Assembly: GCA_026706225.1 (NCBI GenBank)
Contig: JAPOZE010000393.1
Location: forward strand, 1 to 6,072
Direction of reading: 5' to 3'
DNA: 6,072 nucleotides
Origin: Acidobacteriota bacterium
GTDB lineage: Bacteria; Acidobacteriota; Terriglobia; Versatilivoradales; Versatilivoraceae
Shown: positions 1 to 5,244 of the stretch, one piece after another
How positions within the stretch are numbered: position 1 is the first letter of the stretch
How the letters are laid out: each line of letters begins with the position of its first letter
Notes under the pieces: model-generated
Seen by the model: the letters and a program-made list of their open reading frames with translations, nothing else
Database searches by the model: none
Told to the model about the DNA's origin: nothing
Program-made: the position numbers and the translations under genes

Positions 1-293
1 CCAGCGGACTGCGGCCATTTCAGATGGGGGCCTTCAAGTTGGCGGCCGATACCGGGTCCCCGTTGCTGCCGGTCACCCTTCGCGGGACGCGGCAGGTGCT
101 CCGCGACGGCCGGCTGCTGCCCTCGCCGGCCCCGCTCCGGGTGGTTATCGGTCCGGTAATCCGGCCAGGCGGAAAGGGGTGGCCGGAAATGATCCGCTTG
201 AGGAATGCGGCCTACGCCGAGGTCTTGAAACACTGCGGCGAAGGACCCCTGGACCTGGTGCTGGCGGGGCCGCCCAGGGCCGGCGCCGAGTGA
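1..293 (+). CDS. plsC: 1-acyl-glycerol-3-phosphate acyltransferase (PlsC family), C-terminal fragment
   Basis: The 5' end lies outside the window; reading from base 3 gives 96 residues up to the TGA at 291-293. PlsC enzymes transfer an acyl chain to lysophosphatidic acid at the inner membrane, making phosphatidic acid for phospholipids. The visible part begins LRPFQMGAFKLAADTG, which fits the stretch after the substrate-binding motif (usually xFKxGAFxLAxxTG). SPLLPVTLRGT follows, fitting conserved block IV (PVxxRGT). Further on, APLRVVIGPVIRP is the usual VxxGxPI strand. The HxxxxD catalytic motif would lie upstream and cannot be checked. The ATG at base 24 is internal, not a start. The tail after the conserved core is short. 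The gene is co-directional with the rhomboid gene 78 bases downstream and may share its transcript. The family is well supported; the exact acyl acceptor is inferred. Confidence 0.8.
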   Translation, partial: SGLRPFQMGAFKLAADTGSPLLPVTLRGTRQVLRDGRLLPSPAPLRVVIGPVIRPGGKGWPEMIRLRNAAYAEVLKHCGEGPLDLVLAGPPRAGAE

Positions 294-353
294 GACCGGC
301 ATGAGGTCCGGGCGCCACGGTCTCGTGCGGGGCAGCGGGAAGGGATGGGGCCG

Positions 354-366
354 TCCCGGCCGGGAA
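354..366 (+). promoter_or_regulatory. Shine-Dalgarno site inside a 12-base palindrome, before the rhomboid gene
   Basis: TCCCGGCCGGGA (354-365) is a perfect palindrome whose right half supplies the purine tract GGGAA (362-366), five bases before the ATG at 372. This spacing supports 372 as the rhomboid start. The ATG at 345 has a purine run directly against it (337-344), which is too close for normal ribosome binding. As RNA the palindrome could fold over the site. It also overlaps a competing pairing, GGGATGG with CCGTCCC (342-357). Any regulatory effect is inference. Confidence 0.35.
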
Positions 367-371
367 GCGTC

Positions 372-1073
372 ATGATTCCCCTGAAAGACATCAATCGAAC
401 CCGGACCTTTCCGGCGGTCACGCTGCTGCTGATAGCGGCCAATGCGGCCGTCTTCGTCTACCAGTTGTTTCTGGGGTCCGGGCCGGTGCTGACAGGCTTC
501 TTCTACCAGTTCGGACTGGTTCCCCGTGCGCTGCTCAGCCTCGGTTACTGGCAGGACGCCGGGATCCTGCAGGGGCTGGCTCCCCTCTTCACCTCCATGT
601 TCCTGCACGGCGGCTGGATGCATTTCCTGGGGAACATGCTCTACCTGTGGGTGTTCGGCGACAACGTGGAGGACTGGCTGGGATCGCTGCGCTTCCTGCT
701 TTTCTACCTGGTTTGCGGCCTGCTGGCGTCCCTGTTGCAGATTGCGGTTCATCCCGGCTCACCCATACCCATGATCGGAGCCAGCGGCGCCATCTCCGGG
801 GTGTTGGCGGCCTACCTGGTGCTGTTCCCGGGAGCCCGGGTTCTCACCTTCGTGCCCATCCTGTTCTTCTTCTACCTGGTCCGGCTGCCGGCCCTCATCT
901 TCCTGGGACTGTGGTTTCTGCTGCAATTCTTCAACGGCGCCGTTTCCCTGACGGCGGGGGATCTCTCCATGGGAGGCACGGCCTGGTGGGCTCATATCGG
1001 CGGCTTTGTCGCCGGCCTGGTCCTGATCCTGAAACGTCGCAAGTCGCGGCGACGACAGATCGCCTATTACTGA
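372..1073 (+). CDS. Rhomboid family intramembrane serine protease
   Basis: Rhomboids cut transmembrane segments of other proteins within the membrane using a Ser-His dyad. From ATG 372 the product has 233 residues, normal for a six-helix bacterial rhomboid. It starts MIPLKDINRTRTFP, the usual N-terminus of this subgroup; the ATG at 345 would add nine atypical residues. Seen in order: helix 1 near 15-35; the loop; the HGGWMHFLGN block at 79-88, where H84 and N88 match the oxyanion residues H150 and N154 of E. coli GlpG; helix 3 near 106-128; GASGAISG with nucleophile S138 at the start of helix 4; helix 5 in the hydrophobic 160-190 stretch; and AWWAHIGGFVAGL with catalytic H208 in helix 6. All key residues are present, so it should be active. 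A basic tail, KRRKSRRR, follows helix 6 and would lie in the cytoplasm. No extra soluble domain is seen. The substrate is unknown. The stop is one base before the gluconokinase start, so the two genes are probably co-translated. Confidence 0.92.
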   Translation: MIPLKDINRTRTFPAVTLLLIAANAAVFVYQLFLGSGPVLTGFFYQFGLVPRALLSLGYWQDAGILQGLAPLFTSMFLHGGWMHFLGNMLYLWVFGDNVEDWLGSLRFLLFYLVCGLLASLLQIAVHPGSPIPMIGASGAISGVLAAYLVLFPGARVLTFVPILFFFYLVRLPALIFLGLWFLLQFFNGAVSLTAGDLSMGGTAWWAHIGGFVAGLVLILKRRKSRRRQIAYY

Positions 1074-1074
1074 G

Positions 1075-2598
1075 ATGCCGACCGACGACCCTCTGATCCT
1101 CGCCATTGACGCCGGAAGCTCCTCGGTTCGGGCCACCATCCACGATGGTTGCGGCCGGCCGGTCGACGGCCTGGAGGCCCGAAGACCCTACCAGTTCGCA
1201 ACCACCTCGGATGGCGGCGTGGAGGTGGGCGCCGATGCCCTGTTCAAGCTGGTGGTGGAGGCCATCGACGAGATCCTGCTCCGAAGTGGCCGCCGGCGTG
1301 GGGGAATTTCCGCCGTCGCCATGTCGACCTTTTGGCACAACCTGGTGGGGGTGGACGCCGAGGGTCGGGCGCTGACACCGGTCTATTCCTGGGCCGACAC
1401 CCGCAGCGCCGCCGCCGCCGAGGAGCTTCGCGGCCTGGTGGACGAAAGCCGATACCACGCCCGCACCGGCTGCCCGCTCCATCCCAGCTACCTGCCGGCC
1501 AAGCTGTTGTGGCTGTATCGGTCCCGTCCGGAGTTGTTCCGCGGGACTTCCCGGTGGATGTCGTTCGGGGAGTATGCCTATTTGAAACTGTTTGGCGTCA
1601 ACCGCTGCAGCCTCTCCATGGCGTCGGGGACGGGACTGCTGGACCAGGACCGCCTGGAGTGGGACGAGGGAATTCTGCAGGTCCTGCCGCTGGAGCGAAA
1701 CCAGTTGTCCCCGCTCATCGACCTGGACGCTCCGCTGTCGGGCCTCGCCCCGTCCTTCGCTGGCCGCTGGCCGGACTTGAGGAAAATCCCCTGGGCGGCA
1801 GCCGTTGGAGACGGGGCCTGCAGCAACGTGGGCAGCGGCTGTTGCACTCCCGATCGCCTGGCCCTGATGGTGGGCACCTCGGGCGCCATGAGAGTCATGG
1901 GCAAGACGGACCAGCCGTCGGTTCCACGAGGACTGTGGTGCTACCGGGCCAACCGGAGCCGCTTCGTCATGGGAGGCTCTCTGAGCAACGGCGGACTCCT
2001 CTTCGAATGGATGACCGAGACACTGCGGCTGGAGCGGGACCCCCAGGCCGTGGAGCGCGGACTGGCGGAGATGGCCCCGGACTCCCATGGGCTGACCCTT
2101 CTGCCCTTCCTGGCCGGAGAGCGCAGCCCGGGCTGGCAATCCAAGGCCCGGGCAGCCGTTACAGGCCTGAGCCTGCACACCCGTCCCATCGAGATCCTGC
2201 GGGCTTCGCTGGAATCGGTGGCCTACCGGTTTGCCATGATCGCGCGACTGCTGGAGCCTGTTGTCCCGGAGGATCGAGAGATCCTGGCTTCCGGGGGGGC
2301 GCTCCTGCCATCGCCGGTCTGGATGCAGATCATGGCGGACGTGTTGGGGCAGCCGGTGGCGGCTTCGGCGGTGAAGGAAGCCTCCAGCCGGGGCGCAGCC
2401 TTGCTGGCCCTGGAAGCCCTGGGTTTTCTCGACGGCATCGAAGAGGTGGCGACCCCCCTGGGGGCACGCTTCGATCCTGACCCGGAACGGCACGAACGTT
2501 ACCGGCAAGGTCTGGAAAGGCACGACCGGCTCTACCGGCTGCTGCTGCCGCAGCCCGCCAATCGACCCGGGCGGCCTGATTCGGAGCAGGGATTTTGA
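1075..2598 (+). CDS. gntK: FGGY-family carbohydrate kinase, probable gluconokinase
   Basis: The likely reaction is ATP plus D-gluconate to 6-phosphogluconate in the cytoplasm, feeding the pentose phosphate or Entner-Doudoroff route. The 507-residue length is normal for FGGY kinases. The N-terminal lobe opens with LAIDAGSSSVR (phosphate 1 loop, D12-S17). SWADTR (105-110) and RTGCPLHPSYLPAKLLWL (130-147) closely resemble the Bacillus GntK segments WADNRS and RTGTPIHP. The catalytic aspartate is D246 in GDGACSNVG. The C-terminal lobe has MVGTSGAMR (phosphate 2, 266-273), GGSLSNGGLLFEW (300-312), FLAGERSPGW (345-354) and the adenosine-site ILASGGALLPSPVWMQIMAD (403-422). These matches favour gluconokinase over xylulokinase or glycerol kinase, but FGGY substrate calls from sequence alone can err. 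The start ATG follows the rhomboid stop by one base (TGAGATG) with no good ribosome binding site, suggesting reinitiation by ribosomes finishing the rhomboid gene. Transaldolase follows 88 bases later, which fits a pentose phosphate role. Confidence 0.82.
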   Translation: MPTDDPLILAIDAGSSSVRATIHDGCGRPVDGLEARRPYQFATTSDGGVEVGADALFKLVVEAIDEILLRSGRRRGGISAVAMSTFWHNLVGVDAEGRALTPVYSWADTRSAAAAEELRGLVDESRYHARTGCPLHPSYLPAKLLWLYRSRPELFRGTSRWMSFGEYAYLKLFGVNRCSLSMASGTGLLDQDRLEWDEGILQVLPLERNQLSPLIDLDAPLSGLAPSFAGRWPDLRKIPWAAAVGDGACSNVGSGCCTPDRLALMVGTSGAMRVMGKTDQPSVPRGLWCYRANRSRFVMGGSLSNGGLLFEWMTETLRLERDPQAVERGLAEMAPDSHGLTLLPFLAGERSPGWQSKARAAVTGLSLHTRPIEILRASLESVAYRFAMIARLLEPVVPEDREILASGGALLPSPVWMQIMADVLGQPVAASAVKEASSRGAALLALEALGFLDGIEEVATPLGARFDPDPERHERYRQGLERHDRLYRLLLPQPANRPGRPDSEQGF

Positions 2599-2603
2599 TT
2601 GTT

Positions 2604-2616
2604 TCGCCCGGGGCGA
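2604..2616 (+). repeat. 13-base palindrome just after gntK
   Basis: TCGCCC-G-GGGCGA lies five bases after the gntK stop and has symmetrical six-base arms around one base. In RNA it could form only a small hairpin because the loop must open some pairs, and there is no U-run after it. It may be a protein-binding site or chance in GC-rich DNA. Confidence 0.3.
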
Positions 2617-2647
2617 GGGGATTAAAGTTTGGCATCGATGGACTCGA

Positions 2648-2663
2648 GGGACTCCGGAGTCCC
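2648..2663 (+). promoter_or_regulatory. 16-base perfect palindrome upstream of tal (possible operator)
   Basis: GGGACTCCGGAGTCCC is fully self-complementary, with no spacer, and sits 23 bases before the tal ATG, just ahead of its ribosome binding site. A dimeric regulator could bind such a site, or the transcript could fold here to separate tal expression from gntK. I see no clear -35/-10 pair in the same gap, so a promoter is not shown. The symmetry is seen directly; the operator role is inference. Confidence 0.4.
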
Positions 2664-2674
2664 GACACATACTT

Positions 2675-2681
2675 GGGGAGG
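2675..2681 (+). promoter_or_regulatory. Strong ribosome binding site of tal
   Basis: GGGGAGG lies five bases before ATG 2687 and is the best Shine-Dalgarno match in the window. It fixes the transaldolase start and indicates that this gene is translated independently of gntK, in contrast to the coupled start of gntK. Confidence 0.75.
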
Positions 2682-2686
2682 TTTCG

Positions 2687-3844
2687 ATGGACAGCCGGAA
2701 TTTGGGCGGTAAGGGCACGAGTCCGCTCCTGGACTTGCAGCAACAGGGTCAGAGTGTCTGGTGCGATTCGATCAGCCGGTCCCTGCTGGATTCGGGCGAG
2801 TTGCGCCGGATGATCGCCGAGGATGGCTTGCGCGGGGTGACGTCCAACCCCGCCATCTTCGAGAAGGCCATCGACGGCGGCACCGATTACGACCGGGAGA
2901 TCCGCACCATGGCCGGGGCCGGGTTCTCCGCCGAGCGGATCTACGAAGTGCTGGCCATCCAGGATATTCAGGGGGCCGCCGATCGGTTCAGGGCGCTCTT
3001 CGAGACCACCGGGGGTGGAGACGGCTACGTCAGTCTGGAGGTCTCGCCCCACCTGGCCCACCGGACCCGGGAGACCGTGGAGGAAGCCCGCCGCCTGTGG
3101 AAAGCGGTGGCCCGACCCAATCTGATGATCAAGGTTCCCGCCACCGCGGCCGGCATGCCCGCCATCCGTCAACTGCTGGGCGAAGGCATCAACGTCAACG
3201 TCACCCTGATGTTTTCCATGGAGCACTATCTCCAGGTGGCCGAGGCCTACCTGCAGGGGATCGAAGCTCTGGCCGCCTCCGGCCGCACCGCTCCGGTCGC
3301 CTCGGTGGCCAGCTTCTTTGTCAGCCGGGTCGACACGGTGGTCGACAGGCTGCTGCAGGAAATGGAGTCACGAGCCGGCAGCGCTGCCGAGAAAGAACGC
3401 TGCCGCGCCCTGCAGGGACGCGCCGCTGTCGCCAATGCGCGCCTGGTTTATGGGAAGTTCAGGGAGATCTTTGGCGGAAACCGCTTCCTGAGGCTCAAGC
3501 GACAAGGCTTCCGGGTGCAGCGCCCTCTGTGGGCCAGCACCAGCACCAAGAACCCCCGCTATCGGGACGTGCTCTACGTGGAAACCCTGATCGGCCCCGA
3601 CACGGTAAACACCATGCCCCTGGGGACGCTGGCGGCCTTCCGGGATCACGGCGTGGCGAGAGCCACCCTGGACGAGGACCTGGACGGCGCCAGGCAGACC
3701 TTTGTTCGGCTGCGGGAGATGGGCGTCGATATGGACGCGGTGACCCTCAAGCTGCAGGAAGACGGCGTCAAGCTCTTCGCCGACGCCTTTGACCGGCTGC
3801 TGGCCTCCATCCGGAGCAAACGGCAAGCGGTCCTCAGCGCTTGA
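2687..3844 (+). CDS. tal: Transaldolase, stand-alone long (type 2) form
   Basis: Transaldolase moves a three-carbon dihydroxyacetone unit between sedoheptulose 7-phosphate and glyceraldehyde 3-phosphate, giving erythrose 4-phosphate and fructose 6-phosphate in the cytoplasm. The 385 residues match the longer form of actinobacteria and cyanobacteria (about 370) rather than E. coli TalB (317). Visible family features are SVWCDSISR (23-31, with conserved D27), GVTSNPAIFEKAI (50-62), YVSLEVSP (114-121, E118), the Schiff-base lysine K149 in PNLMIKVPAT, INVNVTLMFS (168-177), ASFFVSRVD (208-216), LWASTSTKNP (281-290) and LIGPDTVNTMP (301-311). The protein ends at the usual place for a single-domain enzyme: there is no fused glucose-6-phosphate isomerase domain, as found in some related genes. 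A strong ribosome binding site fixes the start. It is the last gene of the plus-strand block. With gntK upstream it suggests gluconate carbon entering the pentose phosphate network. Confidence 0.95.
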   Translation: MDSRNLGGKGTSPLLDLQQQGQSVWCDSISRSLLDSGELRRMIAEDGLRGVTSNPAIFEKAIDGGTDYDREIRTMAGAGFSAERIYEVLAIQDIQGAADRFRALFETTGGGDGYVSLEVSPHLAHRTRETVEEARRLWKAVARPNLMIKVPATAAGMPAIRQLLGEGINVNVTLMFSMEHYLQVAEAYLQGIEALAASGRTAPVASVASFFVSRVDTVVDRLLQEMESRAGSAAEKERCRALQGRAAVANARLVYGKFREIFGGNRFLRLKRQGFRVQRPLWASTSTKNPRYRDVLYVETLIGPDTVNTMPLGTLAAFRDHGVARATLDEDLDGARQTFVRLREMGVDMDAVTLKLQEDGVKLFADAFDRLLASIRSKRQAVLSA

Positions 3845-3854
3845 GAGCTTCCGC

Positions 3855-3870
3855 CCGGACGCCCGTCCGG
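3855..3870 (+). terminator. Possible hairpin after tal
   Basis: CCGGAC-GCCC-GTCCGG forms a six-pair GC-rich stem with a four-base loop, starting ten bases after the tal stop. No U-run follows, so this is not a classical intrinsic terminator. Its position at the end of the operon is the main reason to list it. Confidence 0.3.
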
Positions 3871-3885
3871 ATCCGCAACTCGGCC

Positions 3886-3913
3886 GGCGCCCCCGTGAGA
3901 CCCGTGGGGCGCC
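3886..3913. terminator. Inverted repeat between convergent tal and flippase-like genes
   Basis: GGCGCCCC (3886-3893) and GGGGCGCC (3906-3913) pair perfectly over eight bases around a 12-base loop. The site is midway between two genes read towards each other, where a bidirectional stop would be expected. There is no T-run on either strand, so termination is only suggested. A weaker stem, TTGGG/CCCAA (3922-3937), overlaps the stop of the minus-strand gene. Confidence 0.3.
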
Positions 3914-3928
3914 CCCCGCCATTGGGTT

Positions 3929-4951
3929 TCAGCCCAACGAATCAGCCGGTTTCCGGCCGGCAATCCTGGAGATTCTGCTCCAGGAGAGTCCTTCTCGATG
4001 AAGCAGTACGAACCCGAGCAGCAGCAGCGGGACCATGGAAACCATGTAGCAGCCGTTGCTGATGCCTGCGGCCTGGGAGTTCGGATCCTGGGTTGAGAGG
4101 AAGGGCGCAAAGAAGTGGGTCAGGGCCAGTTGCATGAAAAACTGGAATCCGCCCACTCCTCCCGGTGTGGGAATGGCGACCCCCACGACCGTGATCACCG
4201 TCAGCAGGAGCGCCCCCGTCAGAGGGAAATCGCTCAGGTAGGCCCTGGCCAGAAACCAGAGCTGCAAGCTGATGGTGATCCAGATGGCCAGGGAGAGCAC
4301 CGCGACCTCAACCCGTTCGCCGCCCTTTCTCAGCGCCCTGAAGCCATTCCCAAAGGAAACGATGATGCGGGATATCCGTCCCGGAATCCTTCCGGTCCAG
4401 TCCCAGCGGCCGGCAAGGTAGGCCATGGCCACCAATGCCAGGGCCAGGATGGGGACCCCGACCAACGAAAACCGCTGAATGGCCAGCATGATTTCCTGGC
4501 CCCGCTCGGAATTGGGCGGGTGTTGGCCGGAGAACAGAGCCAGGTAGACCGCAAAGATTCCGACAACGGTGATGACGTCCAGAATGCGCTCCAGCAGAGA
4601 GGTGGCGATGACCGAAGCGGCCGGGATTTTCTCCTTCCTGGCCAGCACGACCGAGGCCACCACCTCGCCGGCGCGCGGGGGGATCAGGTTGATGACGTAC
4701 TTGGCGACCGTCAGGGAAAAGAGGTCCCGGTAGGCCAGGGGATGCTTGACGGGGGAGAGCAGGACGCCCCATCTCCAGGCGCGCAGGCCCATATGGAGCA
4801 GTGTCAGGCTTAGGCCGGCCAGCAGAAACACCGGCCGTCCCTGCAACATCACTCTCCAGGACTGCCCCCAGTCGGGAACGCTGAAGTAAATCAGCGAACC
4901 GACCACAAGCGTCAGGCTCAGGCTGACGATCCAGGGAAACACTGCTCTCAT
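3929..4951 (-). CDS. Flippase-like integral membrane protein (LPG synthase TM region, UPF0104/YbhN type)
   Basis: The 340-residue product belongs to the family named for the transmembrane part of lysylphosphatidylglycerol synthase (MprF), whose members are thought to move lipids or lipid-linked sugars across the membrane. Family marks are LRAWRWGVLL (56-65), NLIPPRAGEVV (88-98; the PxRAGE core), the LLERILD segment (119-125; E121, R122, D125) and PTPGGVGGFQ (261-270). About eight hydrophobic helices are visible: near 5-24, 40-56, 76-92, 112-140, 161-180, 215-238, 243-260 and 297-318, with a re-entrant or further helix near 268-285. There is no soluble aminoacyl-transferase domain, so it is not a full MprF. 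The first ATG (4951) gives a normal N-terminal membrane anchor. It converges with tal and diverges from the carboxypeptidase gene, so it is probably a single-gene unit here. No glycosyltransferase lies beside it, so the substrate cannot be guessed. Confidence 0.88.
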   Translation of the reverse strand: MRAVFPWIVSLSLTLVVGSLIYFSVPDWGQSWRVMLQGRPVFLLAGLSLTLLHMGLRAWRWGVLLSPVKHPLAYRDLFSLTVAKYVINLIPPRAGEVVASVVLARKEKIPAASVIATSLLERILDVITVVGIFAVYLALFSGQHPPNSERGQEIMLAIQRFSLVGVPILALALVAMAYLAGRWDWTGRIPGRISRIIVSFGNGFRALRKGGERVEVAVLSLAIWITISLQLWFLARAYLSDFPLTGALLLTVITVVGVAIPTPGGVGGFQFFMQLALTHFFAPFLSTQDPNSQAAGISNGCYMVSMVPLLLLGFVLLHREGLSWSRISRIAGRKPADSLG

Positions 4952-4960
4952 TGCGGTCGA

Positions 4961-4974
4961 TTCCCGATCCGGGA
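4961..4974 (-). promoter_or_regulatory. Ribosome binding site within a small hairpin, flippase-like gene
   Basis: On the minus strand TCCCG-GAT-CGGGA (4974-4962) forms a five-pair stem with a three-base loop. Its right arm contains the GGGAA purine tract (4965-4961), nine bases before ATG 4951. The layout resembles the one before the rhomboid gene at 354-366. Occlusion of the site is inferred from base pairing only. Confidence 0.3.
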
Positions 4975-5063
4975 GCGTCCGGGGTGGCAGGCTCTGAAAT
5001 TACGGCCCCCGGGGGAGGCGGGGCGCAGCAACCCTACCACGCCGGGGGCGCCGTCACAAGACG

Positions 5064-5094
5064 AGTGATTAGTGGTCGGTGATCAGTGGGCAGT
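5064..5094. repeat. Degenerate 7-base tandem repeat (about 4.4 units)
   Basis: The units read AGTGATT, AGTGGTC, GGTGATC, AGTGGGC and a final AGT, with consensus AGTGRTC; the complement reads as GAYCACT units. Each complete unit differs from the consensus by at most two bases. It lies in the gap between divergent genes, about 45 bases upstream of the -10 element of the carboxypeptidase gene. It is AT-richer than its surroundings. The short, imperfect units separate it from a CRISPR array. A role as a protein-binding array, or a copy of a dispersed intergenic repeat, is inference. Confidence 0.6.
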
Positions 5095-5139
5095 CTTGAC
5101 ACCGGGTGCCTGCGCGCGGCCGTCTCTCCCCAGCCCCTG

Positions 5140-5148
5140 TGGTATACT
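5140..5148 (+). promoter_or_regulatory. Extended -10 promoter for the M32 carboxypeptidase gene
   Basis: TGG followed by TATACT (5143-5148) matches the extended -10 pattern TGnTATAAT with one mismatch in the hexamer. No good -35 hexamer sits 16-18 bases upstream, which is common for extended -10 promoters. Transcription would begin near 5155, giving a leader of about 90 bases before ATG 5245. The rest of the gap to the left holds a C5G5 palindrome (5006-5015) and no clear minus-strand promoter. Confidence 0.5.
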
Positions 5149-5244
5149 CCCGCTCCAACCGAGCAGGGGAACGGGGTGAATTCCGGGACCGAATTTCTCG
5201 CCCGAGCGTGATCGTGGCGGGTGCGGGCCGGTTGCCGAGGGGAA

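Noticed and set aside
345..371. Upstream ATG as the rhomboid start
   Set aside because: It adds nine residues not typical of the family, and its purine tract abuts the ATG. The ATG at 372 gives the usual MIPLxD N-terminus with proper spacing.
2595..2626. Possible promoter TTGATT...TTAAAG before tal
   Set aside because: The spacing is 21 bases and the -10 match is poor, so I could not support it.
931..2718. A 595-codon open frame on the minus strand across gntK
   Set aside because: It lies antisense to a gene with all kinase motifs. Its translation is rich in Gln, Gly, Pro, His and Arg with no recognisable domain, as expected for the opposite strand of GC-biased codons.
2330..3226. A 298-codon minus-strand frame across the end of gntK and tal
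   Set aside because: It is antisense to transaldolase, has low-complexity Ala/Pro/Gly composition and no family signature.
4115..4813. A 232-codon plus-strand frame within the flippase-like gene
   Set aside because: Its translation is rich in Gln, Asp and Gly, with no domain, and it is antisense to a clear multi-spanning membrane protein.
5064..5094. CRISPR-like array
   Set aside because: The units are seven bases long and directly adjacent, with no spacers, and no cas gene is present.
5096..5101. Perfect TTGACA -35 hexamer after the heptamer repeat
   Set aside because: No -10 hexamer lies 16-18 bases downstream, and the distance to TATACT is 41 bases, so the two cannot form one promoter.
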